Counted from the stretch's first letter, positions 49,251 through 61,083 are shown. The stretch: DNA of 64,000 nucleotides from Siphlonurus alternatus (GCA_949825025.1 OX463780.1:27308118-27372117), one strand, 5' to 3'. Translations and numbers: made by a program. The notes: generated by a model from the sequence alone, not told the origin.

Positions 49251-49488
49251 TTTTTATAAATAATAACAAAAATATAAAATGTAGCAAAATATATTTTATT
49301 CATTCAATTCAATATGTCAAATTCAAAGTTCCCAGTTTTATATCTGAAAGGAACAGTACACAAACATTGCATGATAATAATAATCATAAGTCATCATAAT
49401 TTATTTAAGGAAGAAATATTAGAAATAAAAGTTGAATATTGAAGCAACGCTGAAATTGTTAAAAAAAAAATACATATCATTCACACAT

Positions 49489-50097
49489 TCACAATTTATT
49501 GGAGAAAGTAGCATTTGCCCGAAGTAACATAATATCGCTGACCTTGTTAGCAGACAGATTACTTCTCAAGACATTTATGACAAATTTCAGGCTGGAGAAT
49601 AATCTTTCAACCGAGACTTGTGTAGGTGGCACGGCAAGAGTTGTCATGGCAAGCTCATATAACAGAGGGTCCATTTCCTTGTTTTCATTCCAGTTGTTAA
49701 AAATATTTGTCTCTGGAGGATACTGTTTATCAGGCTTGTACTTACTAATTTGAGTTTTCAATTGCAATGGTAACGAAGCTCGTGATTGACTGGTTTTATT
49801 CTTAGCCAAGTACGCCCTTTGCTTTTGTTTTAAGAAGTTGTTGAATTTGTCATCTGCGCTAGCTTCTTGTAATGACACTTCAGTTTCTGATTGTGGTCCA
49901 GAATCTGATGAGGCATCAGTCTCACTGTGTGCTTCCATTCTCCGTTTGAGGTTACGGAGCCGGATTGCGAGAGACGTCAGATGGTCCAACGCAAGTTTTT
50001 GCTGATCTGGGGTCAGACAACACTGCAATCTTGGATCTAGGTAGAGCCCAGCACAAACGATTTTATTTTGGAATATTGTTGGTCCTCGTGACTTCAT
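49489..50097 (-). CDS. hAT transposase C-terminal part (dimerisation domain), intact 202-codon frame
   Basis: Starts at an ATG in the context LATN-MKSRGPTIF, with an upstream in-frame stop a short way off. N-terminal ~30 residues (AGLYLDPRLQ) match the segment near the end of the hAT catalytic core. Residues ~55-125 are a polar linker with acidic (SETDASSDSGPQSETEV) and basic stretches. Residues ~129-202 form the hAT dimerisation region: a tryptophan at ~136, then ELAMTTLAVPPTQVSVERLF at ~148-167 and NLSANKVSDIMLLRAN at ~180-195. No stop or frameshift interrupts it. The BED finger and most catalytic residues are missing, so it cannot transpose DNA; it could bind full-length transposase. Whether it is expressed is unknown. 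Confidence 0.85.
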   Translation of the reverse strand: MKSRGPTIFQNKIVCAGLYLDPRLQCCLTPDQQKLALDHLTSLAIRLRNLKRRMEAHSETDASSDSGPQSETEVSLQEASADDKFNNFLKQKQRAYLAKNKTSQSRASLPLQLKTQISKYKPDKQYPPETNIFNNWNENKEMDPLLYELAMTTLAVPPTQVSVERLFSSLKFVINVLRSNLSANKVSDIMLLRANATFSNKL

Positions 50098-50184
50098 GTT
50101 GGTGGCCAGTCTATACGCAGATTATTGTACTAATTGTACATACATTTGGCGCGGAAAGAAGATAAACTGACAAGTCGAAAACCA

Positions 50185-50448
50185 ATCGGATCCGGATCCG
50201 GGGACCCGGATCCCCTTGCAAAATAACGGGATCCGGATCCGGGGATCCAGATCCTCTTTCTTGATGAACGGGATCCGGATCCGGGTTTGCGGATCCCTTT
50301 TTTTTATGAACAGGATCCGGTTCCGGATCTCAGATCCCCCCTTTCTTTCAAGGGGATCTAGATCCCGAATTTAGAACCGCTGGAAAAAAAACGGATCCGG
50401 GTACCCGGATCCGGATCCGCTCAAAAAGACGACCGGGTCCACTCCCTG
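50185..50448. repeat. Right subterminal GGATCC array of the hAT element
   Basis: About thirteen GGATCC hexamers in ~230 bp, spaced as single or double units between AT-rich linkers such as CCTCTTTCTTGATGAACG. Mirrors the left array. Confidence 0.9.
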
Positions 50449-50459
50449 AAATATACTAA

Positions 50460-51650
50460 AAGAAAGATCGACAAAAGGCAATCACGTGTTGACTCAAATG
50501 GAGAGGGAGAGAGAAGGTTCTTGGTAGTGCAACGGTTCATCACAGGCACGAGCCATGACAGCAGAAGATGCGGGATCCCACTCGAGTCGATTCACGTTTT
50601 AGTACATTTGAGTTGTTAAAATAGCACGTGATCAATCACGAATGTGAACCTTTCATAAGAGGAATGTGTAGCACTGTTATATAGCTTACCTCAGTTCACT
50701 TTTCCTCTAATTAGTCCGATACTATAATGAGCTATAGCTCATAGAAACGTAAAAATATGAAATACAATATGATAGCTATAGAAATAAAACATTTCTAATT
50801 TCAAGCAGATTAAAATCCATTACTAGCTAATATAGAGTATAATTAATCTAACGTATATATAAGCTTTATTGACAGAGTTACTTAAAGGCTGAGTACAGAT
50901 AAGTTATAATATTCAATCAGAATTCAAATCCATATTCAGTATAATTTTATGTATTGAGAGCAAATCTGTAAAGCTGAAATTTTATTTAACCTGCAAGCTT
51001 ATCTGCATTAGTAATATGATTGTAAATTGATCTGTAACGTATATAATATAGTTAGCATTAGTCCCATAATACAGTACATTAAACCTATAGCAACACTAAT
51101 CATTTTTACTATCATTTTACTATATTTGAATAATAATTTGAATATCCAATACGCATACGTTAACATTATAATTTATATAAAATCACTATTGCAATAAATT
51201 ATTATTCATAAAAGATGATAAAACAAATAATAATCGCACGGTTGCCCTCTTATACCATGTCGATATGTCGATAGTTGATGCAGATTGCATGGTACTTTAT
51301 CAATCTGGTTTTATTATCCGTTAATAAAACACAGTGTGACATTATTCATTGAAAACTGAACTTTTCCTCTGCAATAAATTTTTTACATAATCTTTTTTAA
51401 AATTATTTTTTTTTATAAACTTTCGAATTTTCGACAAAACGCAGGGCTCGTTTGTAACTTAAAGAAAATGTTTTAATAGATTTTTTTTCAATAGAAAAAA
51501 ATGCTTAGTTCATTCGTGAGAGCGCATACAAATGAAGTAAATGTAAAATTTGAATACATTTAGCGAATGAAATTCCTATTGAAACTACTGATGTCATATT
51601 TTAAATGTATAAATTGTATATTATATTACACGAAGAACGATAAAATATAT
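50460..51650. other. AT-rich DNA, no gene recognised
   Basis: 50,480-50,650 is less AT-rich and includes GAGCCATGACAGCAGAAGAT and TGGGATCCCA-like sequence, but shows no tRNA-like cloverleaf that I can fold by eye. The rest shows nothing. Confidence 0.45.
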
Positions 51651-51652
51651 AA

Positions 51653-51812
51653 TGGGTGCGGTTCAAGAAGCAGTTAGCCATTGCAGATTTCTAACCACGT
51701 TTAGCTTAACCACGTTTAACTATACCTGTTTTACGTGTTAAACCACCTAGTTAAATGTGGTTAAGCTAAACGCGGTTAGAAACCTGGCTAACTGCTTCGT
51801 GAATCGCACCCA
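51653..51812. mobile_element. TGGGYGCGATTC inverted-repeat MITE, copy 3
   Basis: Starts TGGGTGCGGTTCAAGAAGCA and ends CGTGAATCGCACCCA; the interior has AACCACGTTTAGC blocks in both orientations. Flanked by TAA and TTA, which extends the inverted repeat rather than forming a direct repeat. Confidence 0.9.
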
Positions 51813-52044
51813 TTATTTCTTGAGCAAAGTCGCACTTTTGAGTGTTATATATAATTAAATAATAATATAAATTACTTAAATTTCTGCACTAGGACAACGC
51901 TAAATACAAGCAAATGCTTCTAAATTATTATACAATACATGTATCACTAACAGATTTTGTTTTGTTTTGTTCCATGTTTAAATTATTGAAATATGTATAT
52001 TTATGTAAGCTTAAGTTAATTTAATTTTTAGACATAAGTTTTAG

Positions 52045-52125
52045 ACTGAAGTATCACCAAAACCTTTGTACCTCTATGTTGTATTATGTACAGCCACACG
52101 AGGAAATAAATAAATTATATATACA
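52045..52125 (+). repeat. Likely LINE-like 3' tail
   Basis: TGTTGTATTATGTACAGCCA is followed by CACGAGGAAATAAATAAATT; the stretch 63,945-63,990 reads TGTTGTACTTGTGCAGCCAGTGAGTAAATAAATAAATT. Both end in AAATAAATAAAT, so they are two 5'-truncated copies of one retroelement family. Confidence 0.5.
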
Positions 52126-52129
52126 TATA

Positions 52130-53370
52130 TATATATATAATTTAATTTGATACTTGACTTATAATTGCTGCTCTAGCAAGCTCTTCAAATATAAAAATTC
52201 ACAACATTCATATTTCAAGATTATAACTCTTGAAAGTCTTGAAAATGTGATGAAAAAATCGAATTTCAATAAAAATGATGTCCATGTATTTACACTGTCA
52301 GGTCAAATTTGACTTCCCTTATCGAATGTTTTCGGTTGACTCGGGTCAATAAAGTGATAGGCCAAGAATGACAAAAATGAAGAGGATAGCTTACTATTGC
52401 TGCCATGTCATCTCCAAGTGACGCCGTGTTTTACTGACCCAGTGTTCTGGACCAGTTATCAAAATAGACTGCTGGCTGATAGTAAAGCTGCTCCGACAAT
52501 TTGCCGTTCTAAGTCATCCTCACCACTTATATTATTTTTGGTAAAAGGCTACCAATCAATGACTGAAGCTGACTTGACAAAAGTAAGTATATTGTCGTGG
52601 AGTGTACAGCTTATTAAGCACTTGTTCATTATAATTTATTGCCTAATTAACTTACATCTTTTATAGTATAACAATATTTCATTATTTTTTCGTTTTTGCC
52701 AGAATAATATACTTTAGACATTGATTTTGCATAACTTTTAGGACTTATCATCTTATCATTAATCATTATTACAATTTTTTTAAAACGTAATATTAAAAAA
52801 ATGGAAAATTATCAAAATGGACTGCTGGCTTATAGTAAAGTTGTTCCGACAATTAATATTTACATGAAGATTTAAAACAATTTTGGTAATGAATTTCTTT
52901 AATAAACTTATAAATACAAAAAAAAATGCTACAGGATTTAATTACAGAGTTAGGACACACGATGCAACGTCAAAACTGTAAAATATTACAGAAAATTACA
53001 GTTACATCTTTGTGGCCATCAACACCTGTGTAAAATCCTAAATTCTTGGTGTTCAGGGACATTATAGAGCTGCAAGTTGTCTGCATGGCCATAACTTTCA
53101 TTAGCAGATTTATTTACTCTGTAAGTACACCTTTGCTACAACATTCACCGTATTTTTATGTTACTTTTATTTTATCTTTTTGCATGAGTTTCTATTGTGT
53201 ACCTAACAGAATATAAGCAAGTTTTATGCAACACGCTTTTAATATAATTAGGAAGTGTTGAAATTTATACTGGTAGCTAGTGGACCTTTTTGGTATTTCA
53301 GTAACGTTTCATCTACGTATATATCAAAATGATAAAAACAAACATTAAATAGAATATGACATTTTACAGG
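52130..53370. other. AT-rich DNA with a dispersed direct repeat
   Basis: 52,459-52,503 and 52,816-52,859 share ATCAAAATRGACTGCTGGCT and ATAGTAAAG.TG.TCCGACAAT in direct orientation, ~357 bp apart. No gene seen; the frame at 52,397-52,666 has no domain. Confidence 0.5.
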
Positions 53371-53376
53371 CAACAT

Positions 53377-53604
<228 letters not shown>

Positions 53605-53619
53605 TGCCGTGAACATAAA

Positions 53620-54060
53620 CATGCAGGATCGTTTGCTTGATGACGGCTCATTTAATTTAACACTAAATTTGACATTACACCATCAAGTTATCACTAAGGT
53701 TGTGTCACAAAACTTGATTTTTTATCATCCAGAGGACAAAATATTAATGTTTTTCCCTTCAAAATTGCTAAAAAAAAAAAAAAAAAAAAGTAGACTCCAC
53801 CTTATGCATCCTACTGGATATATAATATTATAGCTATAAAACGTGTAATGAAAGAAAATTAGTATAATATTTATGAAGACTTCTGAAAATTAGTATTTAT
53901 CTCATAAGCTCATTCTATTTGAATTTATTTCATATTTTATGTAGCTTTATGCCTAGTAAAACAAATCATTTTTTTTTTTTAATTACTCGCAAAAATATTT
54001 GCATTGATCCGCATTATTTTATTTTTTCTTCTTTAAATTTTTTAAAAAGTAGTAAAAAAA
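53620..54060. other. AT-rich DNA, no gene recognised
   Basis: Contains a 19-20-base A tract at ~53,770-53,789. No other feature. Confidence 0.5.
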
Positions 54061-54065
54061 AGTAA

Positions 54066-54564
54066 TACGTGATCAGTGATGCAACGCTTCGCGAAGCTTC
54101 GCGCGAAATTTCGCTAGTTCGCGAATATTCGCGAAGTTTCGCAAGCCAAGTTTCGCGAAAGTTTCGCGCGAAACTTCGCGAAATTGATATATTTGAATTT
54201 CCCGCTCTACTTTTTCGAATCTTATTTAATGAATACGCCGTTTTCTTCCTAATTTTGCTTTAATGACAGGTTTAATTGCATAAATGAATTAAAAAAGAGT
54301 TCAATTTAATTTATAAGATATAAAAAAAATTATTTCTTTTTTATTAATTTTAGAAATTACTTTTAATTATTTTTAAAATCATTTAACACATTCGAGATTC
54401 GAGGATAGACAGGTCATGAAAGGGGCCATTTGATCTTGTTTTCCTTATTTTTTGATGAATATATGAAAAATCGCATTGCGACAGTCATTTTTTAAATTTC
54501 GCGAAATTTTCGCGAAGTTTCGCGCACCATGTTTCGCGCGAAGTTTTGCATCTCTGTACGTGAT
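54066..54564. mobile_element. 483-bp hAT derivative with TTCGCG palindrome arrays
   Basis: The ends CAGTGATGCAACGCTTCGCG (54,074) and CGCGAAGTTTTGCATCTCTG (to 54,556) are imperfect inverted repeats. TACGTGAT at 54,066-54,073 and 54,557-54,564 is an exact 8-bp target duplication. The left ~110 bp and right ~65 bp are packed with TTCGCGAA- and TTTCGCGCGAAA-type palindromes separated by few bases; the ~300-bp centre is AT-rich and non-coding. hAT by duplication length and CAGNG terminus. Same plan as the GGATCC element but with a different symmetric core. Confidence 0.93.
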
Positions 54565-54767
54565 ATATCAGATATACGGATCTCTGATGTGATAATATGT
54601 ATAAATTGATTTAGAATTCCATATTACACTCGCTAATTAGACGCATTTATTTGAGCAGGTATAGAGCAAACCTAATTAGCAAAAGCACGTGCACAGTCTG
54701 CTGGCTAGCAGTGATCAAAGGCTGCATGTGTACTGCTCCAATACAGATGGTTTGTGTGTGTGTGATG

Positions 54768-54791
54768 GAGAGAGAGAGAGAGAGAGAGAGA
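54768..54791. repeat. Short (GA)n tract
   Basis: GA repeat after a TGTGTGTGTG run. Confidence 0.9.
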
Positions 54792-54799
54792 TGCTTTTC

Positions 54800-57700
54800 A
54801 CTTTTCAATGGTTTACTTCACGTTGCCTTCAGTTTATTGATCCCCACTGATCTCAATTCGAATTACTATATTGTATATCAACATTTATATTGAATTATTT
54901 TTTTAATACATATACGGTACAATTTTATTTTAACTCACTTTGTATATAAAACTGTCCATCTTTATAATGTTAACTTATTGTTAGCTGGCTGCATTCTTCT
55001 GCCAGATTAAAATGTTGGCTAATTTCTGTATAGCAATCCTTTGACTGACTTTATTAACTATGTACCTGAATGTCTTGAATATTTCAAGTAAGAGACAAAA
55101 ATTAGGGCTCTCATTTCAAGATGAACGACAGTCCATTATTTCATTAGAAATAAAGTAATAAAACACAAAATTATCTGCAAATTTAGAAACTCTAGTTTTA
55201 GAATTAAATAATTAATAAAGAAAGATATATAAATACACGCACAAAAAACTGCAATGTTATAAATATATATTAAAAAATGAACAAATGCAATGTGTAATGA
55301 AAAAATACCAATAATAGTTAGGCGCGTTTTGATATACAACTGTGAGAACTATAACTGATAAAACTGAATTTGTTTGCCACAGTTTTATGAAAACCCGTGT
55401 GTATTATTGATTTTCCTATACACCATTGGCCAATAAGCAGCTCGTACTATAATGTTATCCAATAACTTGGCATATGTGTACTTGGGAAATTTGATGACAC
55501 TGTCATATCTCCTGAACATCTGGTCCTGCAACCATGTGACTTGGAGCCAAGAAATGGGGTCACGATCAATGGAATCTTTTAAATTTAACATTAAGCATTT
55601 GTTTATGATTTTGGTTGAACGTCATAGTTGAATTATTTACATGTCTTCTTTTTATTATCGTTTCTTTTTTCATCATTATTATCAGAGAAAAGATCACATG
55701 TGATATCACAGTTGATATATATTTCAAGCACATAAGGTTTAATATACTTATTTTGAAATTATTATATGTATGTGTTATTATGTGATACAATTAAAAGAAT
55801 TAAACTAATTGCATGAACGTTGTTTTTTTCAATATCATGTACATATCATGTATAATAATTTATCGAAAAGTAGTATATATTTTATGACATATATATAATT
55901 AGCGAAAGCTGTCAAATAAAATTTCATTTCATTTCAATATAATTATTTTCAAGTCGAAGGTTATCTCATCGCTTGGCGTCATCCTGCAAGAGAGCGCGAG
56001 GCTTCCCGGCGCACAGCACGTCACTAGAAGTTGCCTAACTTTCAGGCGCTGAATGAACACGAAGGGACACAAAGAAAAGATAACCTCTATTAGTATGCTC
56101 TGTGTCACCGACATTGGTTTGTTCCTCCATGTTCACAATGCATTGGGGATGCATTTATGTCAGCATAAATTTGCATGGACTTACTGCCGAGAAACCACTA
56201 TTGTTTGTGGTTTCAGCAACATCAAATACATCTTACAGAACGATATCCATCATTCCATATGCAGCTACAATTAAATTTTTGTACCCAAAATATTTTTGCA
56301 TGAATTCTCAACCGGAGGAGGGAAGGGATAAGGAAAGAGTTCTAGTAAAAAAATTCAATTTTTCCTGTCAGCTTCATACTATTATACATTTTTATAAATA
56401 ATTTAAACATTATAATTATTACTGTATTATCTCATTTCAAGTTGATTTTATGCTAAAAGTAAAAAGTTTTTTCATGCCTCCCAAGGCTGACAGTTTGATG
56501 GTTTGATCTCACAGCTGACAGGTAAGGGAGGGAGGTTCCCAAAAGAGTATTTAGTTAAAGAATACCTCTTACGCTGCTGTCAAGAGTACCAACTTAACAG
56601 CACGTCACTCACAATTACCCTCAGGCTGATGACGTAACCAAACTTTTATAAACCGCACCGCACAAGCATAGTATTCAAAAGGTCAATCAACCTTTTACTG
56701 CATTTCGTCAATTGATATAGCATGAAAATGGTGATTTTTTTGTTTGAAAATATAATTTGATTATCTAAATACGAGTAATATAAACTTAGCAGAAAATATA
56801 GTGATAACATTTTTATTATTCAGTTAAATTTATAATATGCTGACTTCTCTGAAACTCAAGGGAAGGGATTAATGCTTGATGTATTTATGGATATCTTGTA
56901 AAACTCCCAGTAGTGTTATTGATGTAACCTAACTAAAACTGTAGCATATAATATAAGGGTACAGTATGTCCTCACCACTTGCAATTTTATCTGGCCAATG
57001 ACGTCATCATAAGACTTGAGCAATCTTCCATCTCTCAGCCCTGTAATCAGAAAATCAGAAAGGGGAGTGCCCTTGAGACGTTAATTACGAGTTCACAATC
57101 TTCCCCTGACCTCTTTTTCTCTTTTACATACACATATCAGCATATCACAATATGATTATTACTTATTTTTACATTAATAATTAAAGTGAAGCAGTTAAAT
57201 TATTCATGGCAGCAAAATTAACAGAATTAATTTGATAATTTTATTATAAAATGTTTTTGCTTAATTATAAAACACTGGCAGCTTTATTGTTATTAGCTAA
57301 TTTTGTTTTCAATAGTAATTTTTGTAATTTTTATTCAATTTAATAAATAAAATAGCTCGTTTAATATAATTACATAGTTGCAGCCACGCTACACTCGAGA
57401 TTATCACCTAGCCTATTGACAATTTTTTTTCTTCTAAAATGGTATTGAAAGGTTTGATCTTGTTTTATGATTGTTTGCATGTATGTCAAGGTTAAGCTTA
57501 TATTATATATATTTATACTTTCCATCTGATATGATAATTACAAGGCAAGCAATTTAAGAATATTTTTTCTTTGTTTTATTTCCACGTAAAAATAAATGCC
57601 TCACACTTACTCTTTAATCTTGATTGATGATTAACTGTAATTAGTTGATATCTGATATCTAAAAAGCTAGAATTAAGTCCATGCATGGAACTTGAAAACG

Positions 57701-57865
57701 CTTTGGTAATGCAATAAATTTTGCTTTGCTTGCACGATTTCAACTAAAACTACAGTAGATGTCTGTGATACCATATTTTATACATATTTTATTTTTTTTA
57801 TTAATATACATGTATTTGAAATTTATATCTGTGTATAACAGAACATTAAAATTGCATTTTTATTG
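54800..57865. other. AT-rich DNA, no gene recognised
   Basis: 55,957-56,088 is less AT-rich and begins GAAGGTTATCT and ends AGATAACCTC, a possible short-arm element. 55,900-55,940 ends in a TTTCATTTCATTTC run typical of a retroelement tail. 56,470-56,650 is moderately GC-richer but unclassified. Frames of 60-99 codons here overlap each other on both strands and show no domain. Confidence 0.45.
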
Positions 57866-57869
57866 TTTG

Positions 57870-58262
57870 TTAAGGTAGAGATAACGCCGAACAGCTGATC
57901 GACGTAATGCCCTTTGATTAACATGTAAACCTTAGCAAATTGACAAAAATTCTGAAATTTTTTTGAGAGGCAGATATTAGTGCCTCAAAGCCATGGAAAA
58001 AATTTCAAAATGATTTAACGAGCCGATTTTTTTTAATTAATTTTTTTAATTTTCAGCATAGGGCTTTCCCATGGAGTGCCAAACTAAAAAATTAATTTAA
58101 AAAAATCGGCTCGTCAAATGTTTTTGAAACTTTTGCTATGACTTTTAGGCACTAATATCTGCCTCTCAAAAAATTTGCAGAATTTTTGTCAATTTGCTAA
58201 GGTTTACATGTTAATCAAAGGGGATTACGTCGAACAGCTGTTCGACGTTATCTCTACCTTAA
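57870..58262. mobile_element. 393-bp fold-back element flanked by TTAA
   Basis: The arms 57,874-~58,050 and ~58,090-58,258 are reverse complements; GGTAGAGATAACG, CTTAGCAAATTGACAAAAAT, AGGCAGATATTAGTGCCT and AATCGGCTCGT-type blocks recur inverted. TTAA at 57,870-57,873 and 58,259-58,262 bracket it, the piggyBac-type target duplication. CAGCTG-containing GAACAGCTG palindromes lie near both ends. Non-coding. Confidence 0.85.
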
Positions 58263-58589
58263 ATATGCATTTTTGCAAAATTCTGTTTTAGCAAAAAGTA
58301 AACAAACTCACACTCTACACCCAGTTCATTGATGTTGTTGATTATGTGTGTATATAGATTTTGTTTATACATTGGACCTTATGAAAAATTTACGATTTTC
58401 AAACACAGATTTCAATATGTCAGAAACGTACGATTTTAAAATGAAAATATTACTGGAATCTGCAGTTTTTGGCCATTTATAATCCTGAAATGCACGCGGG
58501 AATAAATTGTCTTCATTTCGATATGTTAAATTTCAAATTAGACGTAATCAGCGAATTACAAGGAGTCAGTTTTAAGCAAGTTCCAGTTT

Positions 58590-58750
58590 GTTGGCTTTAT
58601 TGTTGCTACCAGCACGAAGATCTACATCGACGGCGGCTCCAGGCAGGCTCACGCCCAGCAGATCCTTCAGCGCTCACCGTCGTGACTCTCTACTCACCAG
58701 GGCTTTGCAGCCGAAGCCACGCGCCTTCTGCCACCGAAGGCCCGGTATAG
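58590..58750. other. GC-rich island of unknown origin
   Basis: Roughly 130 bp (58,605-58,745) is much richer in G+C than anything nearby. It opens with an acceptor-like TTTATTGTTGCTACCAG/CACG on the plus strand. All three plus frames can be read for a distance: one gives HEDLHRRRLQAGSRPADPSA and another STKIYIDGGSRQAHAQQILQ before a stop. None matches a family I recognise with confidence. It could be a stray exon, a retrocopied gene fragment or the middle of an element. Confidence 0.3.
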
Positions 58751-58759
58751 GCAGAACGC

Positions 58760-59825
58760 TTCAGCACTATCCATTTTCAGGGCTACTTGTGTTCTTTAAT
58801 TTAAACCACGCTTACGTATATAAAAATGTTGCCATACAGTTTTTAAAATTTAATGTAAAGTTGAAAAAAAAATCAATACATTGAATCTCGATAGTATACC
58901 CACAATACATTGTATTGTAACAAAGCAGCCAAAGAAGTTTTCTCTCCTTCAATGATTCAATACAATACATCATGAAACGGTTGTGCTATAAATAGCTATA
59001 AAATTATATAATAAACACACTTTTTTATTTTTACACATTGAAAATTCAGAAAATGTAGCCATATAATATAAAAAAAAACTTTTAATTGAATTGAAGTGTT
59101 TTTATCACACTGTTCAATAGTTAATTTACTGCTCAATTTTTTTCCCTATGAGCATAAATTTGTACATATAATAATATACAAAAAATATATATAAATTTAT
59201 TTTTAACACATGCTATAAATATGTAGTGAATTTTAATATCGAATGGACCTTTGTTATATTTATATGCTGCTAATTAATTTTATACTGCCAATTTTATAAC
59301 ATTCTAATAAAAAACAGTATATACATTTCTTGTAATAATATGACGAGGTTTAAGAATGAAAATTCAAAAACAGATATGCTGCACGTCCTTGAAGAAAAGT
59401 AGCAGATTTAGTAATATATAAATTGTAGGATAAAAGGATAAAGAGCTATCTATCTTCCAAAATATCCCATAATATAATATAGAATACCATATATGTATTA
59501 TTCATCCCCCGTAGCCCTCATTCAAGCCAGAGAATTAACATTATGAGATAGGAAATGCCTTTATCCCCTGAAATCGACAGTTGATTCATTCTCTTGTGTC
59601 ATGTCTTTGCTTGTCTGATGCAGTATTCCAACCATTTACATACGATTCAAAATATAAACCTATAATGTATACACATCAATCGCCCAATAGAAAGCATGCA
59701 TGATTTGCTGGAGACAAAGAGATACAGATTTGAAAATTTGGAGGAGAGGTAAGAAGAGCACCTAGTCTAGCCATCCCAAAGTACTACAAACGTAGCATGG
59801 GTGACGTTGGTGCTGTCTCGGGAGG
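58760..59825. other. AT-rich DNA, no gene recognised
   Basis: Nothing supported. 59,700-59,820 is slightly less AT-rich and leads into the fold-back element. Confidence 0.5.
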
Positions 59826-59830
59826 TGTAT

Positions 59831-59953
59831 GTACACTCGTCGCCTTGGAAAATTTCTCACTTGCAGCCTTGTTAATCACCAAGCCCTGTGTGTTATTCTT
59901 ACGGAGAATGGTGATTAACAAGGCTGCAAAGGGAAATTTTCCGAGTCGAGTAC
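59831..59953. mobile_element. 123-bp fold-back element
   Basis: GTACACTCGTCGCCTTGGAA at 59,831 faces TTTTCCGAGTCGAGTAC ending at 59,953, and GCAGCCTTGTTAATCACC faces GGTGATTAACAAGGCTGC. The loop is ~29 bases. Non-coding. Confidence 0.85.
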
Positions 59954-59959
59954 ATAATA

Positions 59960-60945
59960 ATTTGCAATAATGTATATTATTAACAATATAACATTATATG
60001 ATTATTTATTATGTATTATTATAGATTAGAGGTAAGAATTTAAGAGATTATTGTAATTTTCCTTTGTTAACAATCTTAAAATAGGAAGTAACGTGTATTT
60101 TACTCCCCGGCAGATCCAATTAGACAATTCTTGCGTGCGTAACACCTTCTATATTTTAGAATTAATCTAATCTGTTTATATCCTAACCTAACAAAGCCTA
60201 AATAAACATATAATACAGAGCTAAGAGGCTTATGTTATATAACTTTTCATATATAAACACATTAAGTTGGTTACAAAATTTAAACCACAATATTAAATTT
60301 TTCAACCGTTGTTTATTTTATTTATTATTTTATTTTTTATTTATTTATTTTTTTTTTTTTAACAGACCTGGATGTAAAAACGTACATAATAAGAGTCTCT
60401 CAGCAAGATAAGAATTTCTCTATGAAATTCCTTCAGTACAAACTTAGAACAGAACCATATATATGTGGCTTTAATTTTATTCTGTGTCATGTTGTGTAGT
60501 CCTCTTATATTTAAATTTCTTCACTGTAGCAGAAATATAAACCCAACACACTGTATTTAAAGTTTTGGTTATTGCTGTATACGAACTTGAAATTACCTAT
60601 TTAACAAAATTTTCAAGGTAAGTTTTCTGAATAAAACCGCAACAAGAATGAGAGTATTCTAAGCAGCAACGAACTCTGTTTTACCTAGCGTGTATCTACG
60701 CAGCAGCAAGACGTGTAAATAAGCGTCTGCATACAGAGTGCCGTTTAGTGTTGCTGCCACTAAAATTGTAGTTTCTATATTAATTTTATAAACACGGCTA
60801 CTTCTAAAAATATTATAGCTAAGAAGCATGTGTAACTTGAGCATTTCTTTTTATTAAGTTTTTTAACAACGAGTAAAAACATGCTACTATATAATTATGA
60901 AAGTTTTTTATGTTCTGTGTACATTAATTGTAACAAAAAATATAT
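59960..60945. other. AT-rich DNA, no gene recognised
   Basis: No feature supported; a long TTTATTTATTTTTTTT run followed by AACAG at 60,300-60,366 looks like a splice acceptor but is more likely a reversed poly-A-type tail. Confidence 0.45.
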
Positions 60946-60951
60946 ATAGTA

Positions 60952-61083
60952 GAGGCGATTCACGAAAAAATTATCCAGAAAGTGGCCCAGGTTTCTCACT
61001 AACCGCGGTTAGCGCCAGTTTAATTCAATGACACCAAACGTGGTTATGAAAACCTGGATAACTCCCTTCGTGAATGGCGTCCA
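60952..61083. mobile_element. Diverged relative of the TGGGYGCGATTC MITE (copy 4)
   Basis: GAGGCGATTCACGAA at the left and TTCGTGAATGGCGTCCA at the right are imperfect inverted ends related to copies 1-3, with CCCAGGTTTCT and AACCTGGATAACT inside. The interior differs (AACCGCGGTTAGCGCC), so this is an older copy or a sister family. Confidence 0.7.

Larger units (their letters stand above)
48981..50456 (-). mobile_element. 1,460-bp hAT element with intact ends and a truncated transposase gene
   Basis: Terminal inverted repeats CAGGGAGTGGACCCGG at 48,989 and CCGGGTCCACTCCCTG ending at 50,448 are bracketed by an exact 8-bp duplication, AAATATAC, at 48,981-48,988 and 50,449-50,456. Both ends carry arrays of GGATCC. 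Between them is one open frame on the minus strand for the last 202 residues of a hAT transposase. Typical autonomous elements encode ~600-700 residues, so the N-terminal DNA-binding and catalytic part has been lost through internal deletion. Perfect ends and duplication argue for recent insertion. Confidence 0.95.

Noticed and set aside
50480..50650. tRNA or tRNA-derived SINE
   Set aside because: A and B box matches are poor and no cloverleaf can be formed by eye.
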